Source: Rosa chinensis | Lineage: Eukaryota; Streptophyta; Magnoliopsida; Rosales; Rosaceae | NCBI RefSeq assembly: GCF_002994745.2 | Contig: NC_037088.1 | Span: 2,609,001 to 2,673,000 of the forward strand | Length of the DNA: 64,000 nt | Direction: 5' to 3' | Shown: in pieces, positions 43,691-56,684 of the stretch | Layout of the letters: each line of letters starts with the position of its first letter | Position numbering within the stretch: position 1 is the stretch's first letter | Notes under the pieces: generated by a model | Databases searched by the model: none | Told to the model about the DNA's origin: nothing | The model's input: the letters and a program-made list of their open reading frames with translations, nothing else | Translations under genes and position numbers: made by a program

Positions 43691-44565
43691 GGTAATATAC
43701 AATAAAGATTTGTTTTACAAAATTTAAGTTAGAATTTTAGCTCACCCAAAAATATTGTTTTCTATCTCTGTCTCTTATGATTATCACACGATGAGTATAC
43801 AAAAAGCAAAACACAAAATTATAATACATGATTTGAATTCCATTCATTTCTTACATCTTCTGCTTCGAGCCTACGGTTCTCATGCAGTTTTTAAAGGAAC
43901 CAAGGAAGCATGTTTATAGTTCAACATGTATAGTATTTTACGATGTAGCAATTGCATGGAACTTTTTCTATACCCAGCCATCTTATGTTGTATTGTTTAT
44001 TACTTTATTATCCATGGATTCACTTATTATATGATGAATCTGTGCATATAAACTAAACTGGAGGAATATTTTGTAGGTCCAGGAGTGTCCGATAACATAA
44101 AAGTGTCCGATAACATAAAAAATTTGATGTAAATATATATATATATATATATATGAAATGTTATCTGAAATCATTTGACAGTTGAATGTATATTGATGAT
44201 TAAAGTATTTATATTTCTAATTTAATTTTGAAAAATCAAAAGTAGAAGCAAAAGAGTTTCAGAGAAATTAGAAAATCAAAATAAAATTCGAAGAGGCAAA
44301 TAGACCATTCTATCTTTGCTCCATCTTTCCCAATTGAATGCTTCTTCTTTTATCTCACGTATGACAGCACTGACTCCTGAATCATAGGTTCCTTCTAAGT
44401 TATTACCCAGCACTCGCATCTTGCATGGCTCCCCTCCACATATTACAACCAAGAGTCTGCCACGTCACCCGATGCCCCACACATCTCCGAGTGGGCCCTT
44501 ACATCAGAGCCACCTCCAGCCGTTACCAATCCCCATAACCACAAACAATCACAGAGACCAAACCT
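43691..44565. other. Spacer upstream of AAH copy B
   Basis: AT-rich. Contains an 18-bp exact tandem duplication (AGTGTCCGATAACATAAA, 44,084–44,119) and an (AT)n microsatellite at about 44,133–44,153. The last 150 nt are pyrimidine/C-rich and probably the AAH promoter. Confidence 0.5.
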
Positions 44566-44571
44566 TATAAA
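44566..44571 (+). promoter_or_regulatory. TATA box of AAH copy B
   Basis: TATAAA, 71 nt upstream of the first ATG, preceded by a C-rich region with ACGT-type words. Confidence 0.5.
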
Positions 44572-44641
44572 GGAGTACAAAGCTTAGCACTGAGTTTCAG
44601 TTGCGTGTGGCTTGCTTCTCTGAATTGGGTTTTAGGCAGCC

Positions 44642-47600
44642 ATGACAGTGGTTACACGTGTCTCCCAGAGAACCCATTCCGCCATTAGTCCCACCTCCGT
44701 TTTGGCTCTGGCTTGCCCTTTCTTGCTTCTGGTCTCTTCACCCATCACTCCCTGTTTTGGATTTTCTGGTAATTAATCAATGGCTCTGGCATGTTGATTT
44801 TGTAAAGGTTTGATCTTTTTTTGGTCTGAGTAAATAAAGGTTCAATCTTTACATGGCATTGATTTGTTGTTGATGATGATGTGAATAGGTGTTGGACAAG
44901 AAGATGAGAGAAACAGAGGAGGGGATTTGTATCAGGAAATATTGAGAGATGAGGCTGTGGCAAGACTTCATCAGCTTGGAAAGGTCCCATTTGTTATTTC
45001 TGTATATAATATTGCAGCTGTTGTCTATTTTCTGTATCAACAATCCTGAGTAGCTCAAACTTTCATTGAAAAAAAGTAATTTATTTCCAATCTGCAAGAC
45101 TGAATCCGATTTCTGAAAAGTACCAAGTATTGGATTTCAAATTGGTGAACATTTAGTTAGAAATATAGTCATCTATAGAGACCAGTCAAAGGATTAATTT
45201 CTAGAGAATTCTTCTAGTCCAACTTGAATTCAAGTTAATACTGAATTAACTTGTTACATTATATGTTGTTGTTATTGTTCTTGAATTTTGCTTGGTGTCT
45301 GAATCAATAGGTAAGTGATGGTGATGGTTATCTTGAGAGGATATTCATGACCCCAGCAGCTGTGAGGGCTGGAAGTCTTATCCTCGAATGGATGGAGGAT
45401 GCTGGTTTGAGAACGTGAGCTTCAATCCTAATTTGTTTGCATCCAAACAGTAGTGTTTGAGGAATTCTTGGCTCATGTTTGGTCTTGATTTCCAGGTGGG
45501 TTGATTGCTTGGGAAATGTACATGGTCGAGTTGAGGGTACAAATGCTAGTGCTGAGGTTCTAATACTTGGTTCTCATTTGGTACTGTTCTTTTCCCATAA
45601 ATTTCCTAACTGAATTTGTACTCTGGTACTACAAACAACAGGAGTAATTAACAGTTCCATCCCCTTTATCTATTTGTTATAACAGGATACTATTGTTGAT
45701 GCCGGGATATTTGATGGGTCTTTAGGCATCATTTCTGTGGTATCTGTATTGAAGGTTTTGAGTATCGATGGAAAATTGGGAGAACTAAAGTGGGCGGTTG
45801 AGGTCAGTGTAAAATTGAGGTTTTATGGAAAGATATCATTGGCTCATTGAAAAATATCATTGACTACTTCACAAGAAACATTTCACTAAATCTCTTCCAC
45901 TGTATGCAGAAATTACTGTTTGGTGGCTCTGCTAGAATTCTAACTACTAATATCATGTTTCTTTTGCTCAACATCTGTAGGTAATAGCATTTAGTGATGA
46001 AGAAGGAATAAGGTTTTAGTCTACATTCATAGGAAGTGCTGCTATAGCTAAAATTTTACCTGTTTCAGGACTGCAAATAACTGATAAAAGGTTTCCTCGA
46101 ATAAATCCTAATTTATATCTATTTGTAACACTATTCTTTATCAATTAATTTATGATTATAGTCCTTGTTCAGTGGTGTGACAATCCAAGAAGCTCCTAAG
46201 AAAAACTCCATTGCAGTTACAGAGGAGCACTTGCAGCAGCTCAGATATGACCCAAAGTCAGTTTGGGGTTATGTTGAGGTATAATGCCCTACGCTGATTA
46301 TGTTGATAACCTGTATTAGAATATTCTCTGTGGAAACAGCAATAAAATGGATGCATGTTATAGGTTCTTCTAGTGCTCAGACTGCAAACTCTGCTGATTG
46401 TTTCATGTTGTAGATTCACATTGAACAAGGGCCTGTACTGGAATGGGTTGGTTTTCCTCTAGGAGTTGTTAAAGGCATAGCTGGACAGACAAGACTAAAG
46501 GTATCAAAAGTGTTTCAGCTTTTCATAGGTGCATGTCTAAATTATGTTTCATTTAATCATACAAACAAGAAAAATTTCCGTAGTTGAGAATTGTACTATG
46601 CAACTACACATATATGTCTGGAACTCATGGGATTAAAAAAGGGACTAATATTGATTTTTAGGTCCTGGAAAAAGTGGAACAATATCTTTATGAGAAACTA
46701 CACGTCTCATAAGGGAAAATTTATGTATAATTTCATGAGAGAACCAAGAAGTTGAATTCAAAAGCTCCAATTATAGATTGTATTTCATCATACAGATGTT
46801 GATGTATAAAGTAGTAAACTACAATGGCATTATATTATACTTTATTTCGGTTGAGCCGTCCAATATACATAAACATGGAACAGTTCCAATGTCCATGTGT
46901 CATGACCCTATGGCTACTGCTGCAGAAGCCATTGTATTGTTAGAAAGCCTATGTAAGCATCCTCAAGATTTTCTGTCTTTTGATGGTCAATGCAAAAGTT
47001 TCTCATTAGAATCACTTTCAACTTACTCGTTTGTACTGTTGGTGAGATATCGACTTGGCCAAGTGCAAGTAATGTTATTCCAGGACAGGCAAGAAGTTTA
47101 TCTCTTGACATTGCTAAATTTGATATTAAATGCTAAATCGGGTAATGAAAATGATGTTCTTGATTTCAGGTAACATTCACAGTAGATTTACGTGCAATTG
47201 ATGACATGGGACGTGAAGCTGTTGTATGTGAATTATTTAACCGATTGTATCAAATATGTGATAGGCGTTCAGTTTCGTGCACAATTGATCGTAAGGTGTG
47301 GAACTTTTCATGTCCTAGTCAATCATTTGTAGGTAGCTTAAAAAGTAAGATAGTAACCTTACATGCTTTGAACCTTTTCAGCATGATGCAAATGCAGTCA
47401 TTTGCGATTTTGAGCTGACTTTGAAGCTGAAGTCAGCAGCTTATCTTGGGCTCAAGAGAATGACAGGTTCTGTTCAGGATGAAGTACATGTATTAATGAG
47501 TGGAGCAGGACATGATGCAATGGCTCTGTCTCATTTAACTAAGGTTTGTTATCTTTAATTTGCAAGATGAATCATGAACCATATGTTACTATTTTTGTTA

Positions 47601-47767
47601 TTTCCTGTGGTGTATAATTCTGGTCTCCAAAAATATGAACTGGTGGGTATGCTTTTTGTCCGCTGTCGAGGAGGCATAAGTCACTTCCCTGAAGAACATG
47701 TATTAGATGATATGATGTTTGGGCATCTGGATTGGCAATCCTGGCATTCATAGAGACTCAGCTCTAG
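44642..47767 (+). pseudogene. AAH: Allantoate amidohydrolase, copy B (all exons, disabled)
   Basis: Exons: 44,642–44,768 (signal peptide, LALACPFLLLVSS); 44,889–44,983; 45,311–45,414; 45,496–45,580; 45,686–45,802; 45,981–46,090; 46,173–46,278; 46,414–46,500; ~46,876–47,098; 47,170–47,295; 47,382–47,543; ~47,643–47,767. The N-terminal catalytic core is present: LGSHLDTIVDAGIFDGSLGI and VIAFSDEEG. Lesions: TAG at 46,017–46,019 where copy A has CAG (Gln); about 30 nt lost across the exon-9 acceptor and the GSQGH motif near 46,875; the 1-nt loss shared with copy A near 47,031–47,037; acceptor AG changed to TG at 47,641–47,642; a 2-nt insertion in the last exon near 47,709. Five exons upstream of the TAG are undamaged. 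Confidence 0.92.
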
Positions 47768-48398
47768 ATTGGAACATTTTTTTTCGACATTACTGTATAT
47801 ATAGGAGAAATCTCAATAATCTAGTATGTGACGAATGATGGGTCTTGTATGTGACAATTCTTTTGTCAAGTACAAACCTAAAATTAAGGGATCATATTTA
47901 CTCTGCAATGTGAAGCCCCTGCATAATGTTTCTCATTTTACTAGTACTGTGATATTTTCTATTCTTTATTTACTAGTACTGGAGGTCTAGCCAATGGAAG
48001 TGCGACCCCGGGCCAGCGCCCCCCAATCCCCCCATTTTATTCATATGAAACAGAAAAATTTACAAACCAAGAGGGGGACATAAAACCTTACCTCTTCAAG
48101 GAAATTTCACAACTTTCTATCAAAAACAAAAGCCAAACTTGATAATACGGACACTCACAACTTTCTATCAAAAATAAAAGCCAAACTTGATAATACGGAC
48201 ACTCAGACTGACCATACAAGTGAAAAAAGAAAAGCATAGCAGCTAAATCATTGCTGCTATTACCAAAATAATAACAGCAACATCTAATCAAACAACAAGG
48301 TTCATAAGGAAATGTACATACATTACTGCATAGATAGAATAGATAAAAATCAGAAAGTATATTATATAGCTACTGCTTTCTTTTTGTTTTGTTTCCGA
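47768..48398. other. Convergent spacer between AAH copy B and RLP copy 3
   Basis: Shared with block A. A 48-bp tandem duplication (48,108–48,203, two units beginning CACAACTTTCTATC) is unique to block B; block A has one unit. Confidence 0.6.
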
Positions 48399-51269
48399 TC
48401 ACTGCCTTGCGGCTTTCAAACGAGCTACTTTCAATGCAATTGCTAGTGCTACTTTCTCTTTGATGTGGTCAAAAAATTGAAAATAAGCATACCTCCATGA
48501 CTTCTTCAATATCAATGTGCCACAAACACTCCAAAAGCCTATGATAAAGCCAAGCACCACGCTGGTATATAAACCAAGCTTTTCATCATCCGCTTCATGA
48601 GGCTCATGCATGTTGCCTCCATCTTCTGTGCAATTTGAAAGAGGAAATCCACAGAGTGAAGGATTGCCCTCATAAATAGATGAATCATCGAGCGTCTGAA
48701 GTTGGTTGCCCGAAGGAATTCTTCCGGTCAACTTGTTGCAAGACAAGTTCAAGTGAGATAAGAAGGTCAGAGAAGCGAGACTTTGTGGAATCTGTCCTGA
48801 AAGCTGGTTCTGGGAGAGGTCAAGTGTTTCAAGCAAGTGCAAGTTTCCAATTTTTGAGGGGATATTTCCTCTTAATTGATTAATGGACAAGTTTAATGTA
48901 GCTAATCGAACGAGACTGCTGATTTCTTCAGGAATTTCACCTTCTAAATCATTATGCGAAAAATCAATAATGGTTAGAAGCATCTCATTGTCAGAGAAGT
49001 ATTCACTTGCTCTTCCTTTTACAGTCACAGTTATTACCTCAAAATCACTAGAGTAGATCCAGCGCCCATCCCTACTATAGATTAAAGAAGTCAATTTATT
49101 CAAACAGTTGGGAATAGTCCCTGAAAATCTATTGTGACTAAGGTCTAGGATCTGAAGGATAGGAAGACTGCACAAATGATGAGGAATATGTCCACTTAAA
49201 GAGTTTGATCGCAATTGCAGCACTGTGAATGTGGATACTTTTGATCCTATCCAAGAAGGTATGCTTCCAGTAAATTTGTTGCCTCCAAGATAAAGTCTGT
49301 CCAATAATGAGCAATTTTGCAAGGCAGAAGGAATTTCTCCGCTAAATTGATTGTTGTCTGTATTCAGTATATAAAGAGAACTTGGAATGCCCATTGAGCT
49401 TGGAATATTACCAGACATATTGTTGTTTGAGACATCCACAATTTGTATGTTGCTCCACAAACTCCATTCTTTAGGGAATTCTCCGGATAACTGATTGTTA
49501 TTCAGAGCAAGTTCATATAGAGATTGAATGTTACAAATAGATGATGGAATAGTGCCATCAAATTGATTATGGCTCAAAACTATGGAACCCAGATTCGGAA
49601 AAGAGTTGAATCGGAATGGAAGCTTTCCACTTATTTGATTGGAAGATAAATCCAACCCATGGATCTGGGCAGATATCTTAAAGAGCCATTCCTCTGGTAT
49701 TGCACCCGAGAGTCCAGCATTCACAAGTGAGACTGACTCGAGCTCAGTTTGAGATTGAAGCCATACAGGGAAGCCGGGGCCTACTCGGCAGTTGTGCATT
49801 TCAATGTGGTGGAGCTTGAAAGGAGGAATCCATTCATAATCAATCAAATTGAAAATGATGGGCACAGGTGGGGCTGTGCTAACTACAAAAGACTCTAATT
49901 TTGTGAGATTTATGAAATGGGCTTCGGTTAAATTTCCTTCCCATGAATTATAAGATAGATCAAGGCTCACTAGCTGAGAAAGTTTTCCCAAACTTTGAGG
50001 AATGGAACCGTTGAAAATATTACCACTAAGATCAAGTGTCTTCAGGGATGATGATAAATTGCTGATAATAAATTCTGGAATGGATCCCCAGAAAGAGTTG
50101 GAGCTGAGATCGAGATGCTGCAGGCTTCTCAGCATTCCCAATGAACTTGGCAATTTGCCTACCAGCCCACAGCCATACAAATCTAGTGACTCCATTCTAT
50201 TAAATGAACAATTTGAGAAACCACTCAAAAACTCTTCAATCCCCCCATCAATTTGACTAGATGCAAGACTTAATGACTTGAGCCTACACAAATTTCCACT
50301 AAATTTGGGAAATTGACCTTTGAGTCCTACAGTCCGTAAGTCAAGGTGTTCTAGAGATTTGAGTCTTAAAAATTCATCAAGAAAGGGGCCACTGAAAGAA
50401 TTCCCACTCAGATCAACTTTTGTAAGGCTAGTAAGATTAAACATCCATTTAGGATATGAAAAATTAATACTATTCAATGACATATCAAGGACCAAAAGTG
50501 ATGTGAAGTTAATTGTAGTCATGGAGAGTGGAAGCTGGTTTCCACCAATTTCGCAACTAGACAAATGCAACTCTAAGAGTGAAGGAAGCATGTTAACCTC
50601 ATGTAGCCAACTAACTCCTATGCTGCTAAGGTTCACACCTCTAAGATTGAGGTATTTTAGGGAAGAGAGATGAGAAAGCCAATTCAAGTTTTTGGAAGAA
50701 AGAGAATAACTAGAACCGAGGTCAAGATAGTTCAAGTTTGAGAGGTTACCAAGGGAAGAAGGAATCTCTCCCGCAACTGAACACAAAGACAGGAAACTTG
50801 AAAAATTGAGATATCTCAGACTTGTAAGCTCCCCAATAAACTTGGGAATGTGAGTCCCTTGAAAATCATTCGAGCTCAAGTCTAAGTAACTCAAATGTTT
50901 CAAGCCAAGCAAAGAAGGATTAATTAACTTACCCCCCAAAAAAGATTGAAGATACTCCGTGGTGTTCCACTGATCATCACCACGGGTGTATGGATATGTA
51001 TTACGGAGGTCAACCGTTGCAACATGACCAGTGCGGTTGTTGCATGAAATCCCTGTCCATTGGCAGCATTCGTGACCAGCCCAAGAAGAAAGCTTACCAG
51101 ATGGATCACTGAGATCTTGTTTAAAGCTGAGAAGTGCTCGCCTCTCTTCCTCCATGCATGATCCCACCACGACACTGCTATTGCTTAGGCACGAAGATGC
51201 CAAAAATAACAAGAGCAAGAAGTGAAGAATGAGGCGAGAGATCGGGTTAAAGTAAACATAGATATCCAT
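48399..51269 (-). CDS. Receptor-like protein (EIX/Cf-type LRR-RLP), copy 3, intact
   Basis: 956 codons from the ATG at 51,269. Domains: signal peptide about 1–30 ([14 protein letters not shown]); LRRNT_2 cap about 38–75 ([24 protein letters not shown]); about 27–30 extracellular LRRs; a non-LRR island near residues 690–725 ([20 protein letters not shown]) before the last LRRs, as in Cf and EIX proteins; LRR C-cap ([12 protein letters not shown]); acidic stretch ([10 protein letters not shown]); one transmembrane helix with a GxxxG ([15 protein letters not shown]); basic tail of about 40 residues with a possible YxxΦ endocytosis signal (YAYF). No kinase, so signalling would need SOBIR1/BAK1-type partners (family knowledge). 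Upstream non-ATG extension of the frame is not used as start; the ATG is conserved in all three copies. Convergent with AAH copy B. Confidence 0.94.
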   Translation of the reverse strand: MDIYVYFNPISRLILHFLLLLFLASSCLSNSSVVVGSCMEEERRALLSFKQDLSDPSGKLSSWAGHECCQWTGISCNNRTGHVATVDLRNTYPYTRGDDQWNTTEYLQSFLGGKLINPSLLGLKHLSYLDLSSNDFQGTHIPKFIGELTSLRYLNFSSFLSLCSVAGEIPSSLGNLSNLNYLDLGSSYSLSSKNLNWLSHLSSLKYLNLRGVNLSSIGVSWLHEVNMLPSLLELHLSSCEIGGNQLPLSMTTINFTSLLVLDMSLNSINFSYPKWMFNLTSLTKVDLSGNSFSGPFLDEFLRLKSLEHLDLRTVGLKGQFPKFSGNLCRLKSLSLASSQIDGGIEEFLSGFSNCSFNRMESLDLYGCGLVGKLPSSLGMLRSLQHLDLSSNSFWGSIPEFIISNLSSSLKTLDLSGNIFNGSIPQSLGKLSQLVSLDLSYNSWEGNLTEAHFINLTKLESFVVSTAPPVPIIFNLIDYEWIPPFKLHHIEMHNCRVGPGFPVWLQSQTELESVSLVNAGLSGAIPEEWLFKISAQIHGLDLSSNQISGKLPFRFNSFPNLGSIVLSHNQFDGTIPSSICNIQSLYELALNNNQLSGEFPKEWSLWSNIQIVDVSNNNMSGNIPSSMGIPSSLYILNTDNNQFSGEIPSALQNCSLLDRLYLGGNKFTGSIPSWIGSKVSTFTVLQLRSNSLSGHIPHHLCSLPILQILDLSHNRFSGTIPNCLNKLTSLIYSRDGRWIYSSDFEVITVTVKGRASEYFSDNEMLLTIIDFSHNDLEGEIPEEISSLVRLATLNLSINQLRGNIPSKIGNLHLLETLDLSQNQLSGQIPQSLASLTFLSHLNLSCNKLTGRIPSGNQLQTLDDSSIYEGNPSLCGFPLSNCTEDGGNMHEPHEADDEKLGLYTSVVLGFIIGFWSVCGTLILKKSWRYAYFQFFDHIKEKVALAIALKVARLKAARQ

Positions 51270-51320
51270 TATTTTCAGGCCTTTAGTTGCAGATGCATAG
51301 GATGCTGAGCACAAGTTGAA

Positions 51321-51326
51321 TTTATA
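51321..51326 (-). promoter_or_regulatory. TATA box of RLP copy 3
   Basis: TATAAA 52 nt upstream of the ATG; the 5' untranslated region is about 11 nt shorter than in copies 1 and 2 because a piece present in those near 2,527–2,540 and 29,518–29,530 is missing. Confidence 0.55.
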
Positions 51327-52982
51327 GCAAGTCTAAGGTTGAGCCGCGTGGTTAGATTTATTTGTCCAGAATATTCCAAGTCGTCATGCAACATCAACCC
51401 AATTTACAAGTGTGGGTTAGATAGAAATCCAATGAGTAAAGACTTTGAAGAGTCTCCCTTCTCCGCTGTCCTCCTAGGTCGTTTCTGGGAGTATTCTCTA
51501 GTAGCAAAGTGGAACATGATTGTACAAAATTAGTCATACACATAGTTGTACCTTTTTTTTTTCCGAAAATTCTATCGTGCTGCGTGTGGCGAGAGCACTG
51601 TTGGTCACGTGGCGCGCATGAGATCGGTTAAAATAGCATCAGAGGGGTTAGATAGAGATATAAAGTGATCATGACCGTTGAATTATGTAACCGGCTGACC
51701 CTTTGGTTGGATCGGAATCCTCACCCGTGTGAGATGAATCTGGAGATGCCATGCGAAGGAAAAGAGTAGGTTCTTCTTCCCCAATATAATTGGTTAGAGA
51801 AGGCTCTGGTTCAATCAAGACAAATGCGTTCAGTGCGAGAAACCAATTTGTTGCATCATCTTAATAAGACACATGCCTAATGCTATTCTGGTAAAAACCA
51901 ATTTGTTTATGGATTGAAACTAATTAAATTGCTTCATGGTTTTGATTTGTTACCGTCAAATCTCCTACTTATGATGCTAGTAATTCACCGACATTTAGTA
52001 TGCAACAACACTATGTAGAATTTGTTATCTAATACTATCAGGATAATTATATTTGGAAGTAAAAGGCAAAATTTCACAATACAATTGTACGGCAGGTGAG
52101 GGTTCATTGATTACTCTAGATTCCAGAAGGTAGTACAGAATACCTTTTTGATTTCATTAGCTTAATTATGTCAAACTGAAAAGGTAGGACTTCCATCTCT
52201 GTGAACTGTAAGACCATTACTGAGGAAGTGTTCTTATAGCTAAGACCGTATGTTGGCTTAGCAGTTAGTTTAAAGTTAAGGATGGAGTTGAGAGTTTAAC
52301 CAAAGAGCGTAGGAGATTAGTCCTAATTACTTTTTATGGACTAAAAAACTTGAAAGCTTCAGACCCTCTTCGATAGTAATCTTAGAGGTTCATCCGGTGA
52401 ATGATTCTCTTCAGTTTGTCTTGTTGGAAATTTTTGGTCTGCTATAGAGCTAAGCTTAACTTTGTTTTGCACCATAAACCCCACCCTTTTGCGGCAAACA
52501 ACATGGAGAGTGAGCTCTCTGAAATGTGGACTCAATCTTCATCTATAGTCCTCAATTGTATTTCTGATAGTTATTTCAGTCTTGGGTCATTTGTTAAGGA
52601 AGTCTGATTTTGATGATGCCTAAAACTTACTGTTATTGATGGAAGTAGCAGTAAAGCTAGAAAACATTTTGTGCTTGGTTCCTAAAATAACAAGATTAAC
52701 CTTAACATTTGATTAGCAGTATCGTTGGCCTCTTCTTTTCCATCCTCTGTAATGCAGTATCAATCAAGTAGACATAATGCCTAAACTTTCTAATAAAGCA
52801 TTCATGAGATTGCTTGTCGTTATGTGGCCTCACAAGTGTACATTCCTTTTTCTAGTTCTGCATTCCATGAGGGGTGTCTCCAATTTATACGTACTAAGAT
52901 AGTCAGACACAAAGCATCTTGAAGTTTCTAAATTTTTATATGCAAAAGAGCCAGATGTTTTACCTTTGAAGTGGATTTGCAG
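51327..52982. other. Block B spacer between RLP copy 3 and leucine-zipper gene
   Basis: The first ~210 nt are the shared RLP upstream region. 51,550–51,660 is a GC-richer piece not found in block A. 52,025–52,150 is a block-B-only segment. At 52,524 the sequence jumps from the equivalent of 30,677 to that of 31,816 in block A. No intact gene. Confidence 0.45.
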
Positions 52983-55071
52983 GATTTACGAAAGCTTGTT
53001 TGTACCTGCGTATAGCTTCTGGTCTTCTAGTACCAGAAGCCAAGCTGTTTCGGCATTTGGAGGATTTGCTTTATGTGGTTAAAGCCAAACCCCATGATCG
53101 CAGGATGATGTGTGACTCACCGATTGTGCAAACCAAGTTGAGCCAGTAAGGCTGAATTCTTGTTCTTTGTAGTTACTCTTTCTTGTTTTAGTTATATATG
53201 CAGGGGATCTCTGAGCTTTTCCTTTGTAATGATTTCTTCTTTGTTCTTTGGTTGCATTTTGCAGAAGTAATTCTCTCTGTAAATGTTCTCATTCTAGCAT
53301 CTCATGTGATTCTGAATTTCAGTCAGAGGTTGTGAAAGATGACTCGTTGTCAAAGGTAAGTAACGGTGCACATCTTCCAGGCAAATGCTTTCGAATTGCT
53401 AAAATGTTCTGTTGGGAACCACGTGAATTCGATTGATCTGGAAATGAATGAATTTGTGCTATTCATTTGCGAGTGAAGTCTACTGTTATTTAATAAAGAT
53501 ATTTCCAGGCTAGTTTAGTAAATTCAGGACATGGACTCTCTCTTCTAGGAATTTGCATTCCGAATCCGCTGAGAATTTCTAGAGCTGAAATCTTTGGAAT
53601 TTGAGGAAATCATGTGTGTCGTAGCACGTTCTAGCAAAATCTTTGTTGCTTATGGATTATGCGTAACTTGGTCCAAAATACTAACTACATATAACTTTAT
53701 TCATTGTCTGTAGTATGTTTGGTTTTTCTTTAGTGGTCAAACTACAGTTCCTAAATTTGGTATTTTGTTTGATTTTTGGGTGAGTAATCTTGATGAAGGT
53801 ATTGAACGACTTGGATCCTGCAATAAAAGTTCATACCCGACGAGTTCCAGCTTGAATAGGATGTGAGCTTTTTCCCTGGAAGCAACAAGCAAATTATGCG
53901 TCTCTTTTCTACTATTCTGTTTGCATTTGTAAGGGGTTCATGTGAAAGTTTAGGAATAATAGTACATGACAAAGGAATTTATTTTAAATTCAATAAGATG
54001 TGTTAGTTAGGAGGCAGTTGTGTAATTGCATCAACTAGAGGGATTCAAATTCAATACGGTATTTATTGGTATGCTAGACCCATTTTTAGCAATCCTGTAT
54101 TGTCTTTGAACTGTCGTGAAATTCCTCATATTCCACCTAATGAGCGTCTGATTGTTCGAATCTCCTCCAGTATCTTAGAGCTGTTATATATTTAAGGACA
54201 TCTTTGCCATAGTGTCACCAATGGATGTGCTTCTACTATAGGTACAAAGATTGGAACAGCAGCTGCTTGAAGAAATAGAGCTACGTGCTATTCTGGAAAA
54301 TGCAATTGAGAAAAATGCTACTAAATTCTCCAGTCCAGCATGCCTTCCTTACAATGTATGTTTTCTAAACATTGTTTAATTTATCCTCTCTATTTCAGCA
54401 TTTCCTAAATCATCAGCTCAACAAGCGAGTGAAAGTCCTAAAATCGACATTTTGTAAATTTTAGGACTTTTGGATTCATAGTGGACTAATATGAAGTTTG
54501 CGATCGAGCAATGTGACATTGTCCACTTAATGTTTGATATAAATCATTTATTTTTTAATCTTCTGTTACATAAAACATATGTACAGGCTCAAGAGCTCCT
54601 ATTCTCCTAAGCATTATTACTGCAGTGGAGGTGACAGTTTCCGAACTAGAACAGGAGTTGGTTGCATTGCATTTCCAACTAAGTCAAGAAAGAAATGAAA
54701 GAAGGCTGGCAGAATATCGTCTGAGGCATCCATCTCCTCGGTCAATGTCTCCTCGCCCGTCCAGCATTATGAAACTACCGGTATAATGTCTTGTCATATA
54801 TTGATCTCATATTGTTTAATGACCTGGCTGAAATAGAGTAATATTGCTGATTTTATGGATGTTGTCATTAATATCGTTCTCTGTGCTTATTTAGATTTCA
54901 TCTTCCAGAATGTCTGCTGACCACTTGAGGTGGGTATCCAACTGGGGGATTAACAGCACGTGCAATACAGTTGGGAAGTAAATCTGTTTTACTGGCACAT
55001 GCCGTGCACGTGCAATCGTTTCGATATCTGGGAAGTCGTCCTTGGCTTGAAGACATCAGATCTGAAGTGTG

Positions 55072-55547
55072 TGTTAAAACCATATACATGCTCACAACAT
55101 ATGCACACAAACATAAAAGGGATTAAGGCTTACCTTCAGCAATCACTGGCATGGATTCCATCTTATGCAGCTGCAAACACGATCACTGAATATGGTCTTC
55201 TGTTACTTACCAACTTGCTTCTCAATGGACAGAACAATATGCAAAACGTCAGTAGTAATCAGGGACCAATTCATCTGTATATATATGAGACTTAACCCTC
55301 AAGAAGCTTCCCATTAAGGCTATCCATATCGGTTTAGGTTTCCTAGTTAGATTCCTAATGTAACACTTCATTGTAGTCTTTCTTGCAGACTAAGAATATG
55401 ATTACTTACCTTAATGAATAGATACACTGCTTCATTAAGTTACAAGTATTGATTTACAGTTTGTATCCATGTTAAGCTAGGTTTGACATTTAGCAAATCA
55501 TCAATTATTTTATGATGATATGTGTTAAGTCCATATTTGATCTAACA
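55072..55547 (-). repeat. Copia 3' LTR
   Basis: 476 bp, TGTTA...TAACA palindromic ends. Differs from the other LTR at three single positions (in the AAGGC/AAAGC, AGCAAATC/AGCTAATC and ATTATTTT/ATTACTTT contexts). Confidence 0.96.
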
Positions 55548-55560
55548 ATCTCCCCCTTGG
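55548..55560 (-). other. Copia polypurine tract
   Basis: Minus strand CCAAGGGGGAGAT lies directly before the 3' LTR, where plus-strand DNA synthesis is primed. Confidence 0.85.
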
Positions 55561-56500
55561 ACTCACACATATCATACTCGATGAATTGCACCAGATAACA
55601 TCAAAACCTACTTAACTTACTGAAGTGCGCGCCAGATGACAAACTCAAATCGAAAATCCATTCCAACATGGTCAGATCACAGTTACTTTTGCAGAGCAAG
55701 AAACAGTATACATTTTAACAAAAATGCAGAGTTTCAAAACCACAACCATAAGTTCCTGCAATCCACATATGTCAAACCAGAAGTGATACAATATATGTTA
55801 ATGTGTATCAACAAGTAAACATATATTAGGTCCTACTTTACGTTTCTAAAACCAGAAACTCAAGCAATTTTTCTGAACACTGATGGCTTAAAACATTGCT
55901 TGAACCTTAGCATCATGCTGTACATGATTTAAGCCATCTGATAGCAAGTATGACATTCAAAACAAGATGATAATTTCCAAAATAAAACAATAAAGCTGCA
56001 GCAAAATCATATTTGGAAATACCTCGAAATTTTATTGATAATAATAAACTGCCATGACAAATAAGTTGTGATAAACAAAAGTCAAAAATATCACAACTGA
56101 AAATACAAGAACTCAAGAACCTTAAAATTTTAAATTGCTCCAACTGGACTAACTCTACTGAACCTAAGCATCTAAATTAGCTAAAACTCCAATGCTTGTT
56201 GTATGCTTCTGGAATGCTGCTACTGACAAGGCCTTGGTGAAAGGATCTGCTAACTGTGAATTTGTGTCAATACTCAAAACAACTATTTCACCATGCTTTA
56301 CTCTTTCTCTAACACTGTAATACTTTAGATCAATGTGTTTAGAATTATTTGACCTTTTACTGTTCTTGCTAAAGAAAACTGCAGCCTCATTGTCACAATA
56401 AATCACAAGTGTTCCAGCCACAATGTGACTCAATACTTTGGTCTGCATGAGAAAATTCCTAATCCAAAGTCCTTCACACACAGTTTCATATACTGCAATA

Positions 56501-56684
56501 CGAAAATGTTCACCTGGTCAGTTATTGACCAAGAAAATAATGCTCAACCACCCTTGGATTTACATCCAATGGCAGAGAAAATTATTATTAAGTTGAGGTG
56601 TTTTGTTTTCTACCCTTGGATGTAAATCTAAGGGTTGTTGAGCATAAATTCTTTGGTCAGCAACTGACCAGGTGAACACCACTG
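56501..56684. mobile_element. MITE inside the copia RNase H region
   Basis: 184 bp with ~60-bp imperfect terminal inverted repeats (TGTTCACCTGGTCAG...; TTTACATCCAA at the inner ends), flanked by TACTGCAATA on both sides (56,491–56,500; 56,685–56,694). A 9–10-bp duplication with long inverted repeats fits a Mutator-like MITE. It interrupts the RNase H coding sequence between the STMQAEFIAV and DNEAAV motifs. Confidence 0.85.

Noticed and set aside
48088..48291. Minus-strand frame with a repeated CPYYQVWLLFLIESCE
   Set aside because: Created by the 48-bp tandem duplication in the RLP 3' flank; block A has no such frame.
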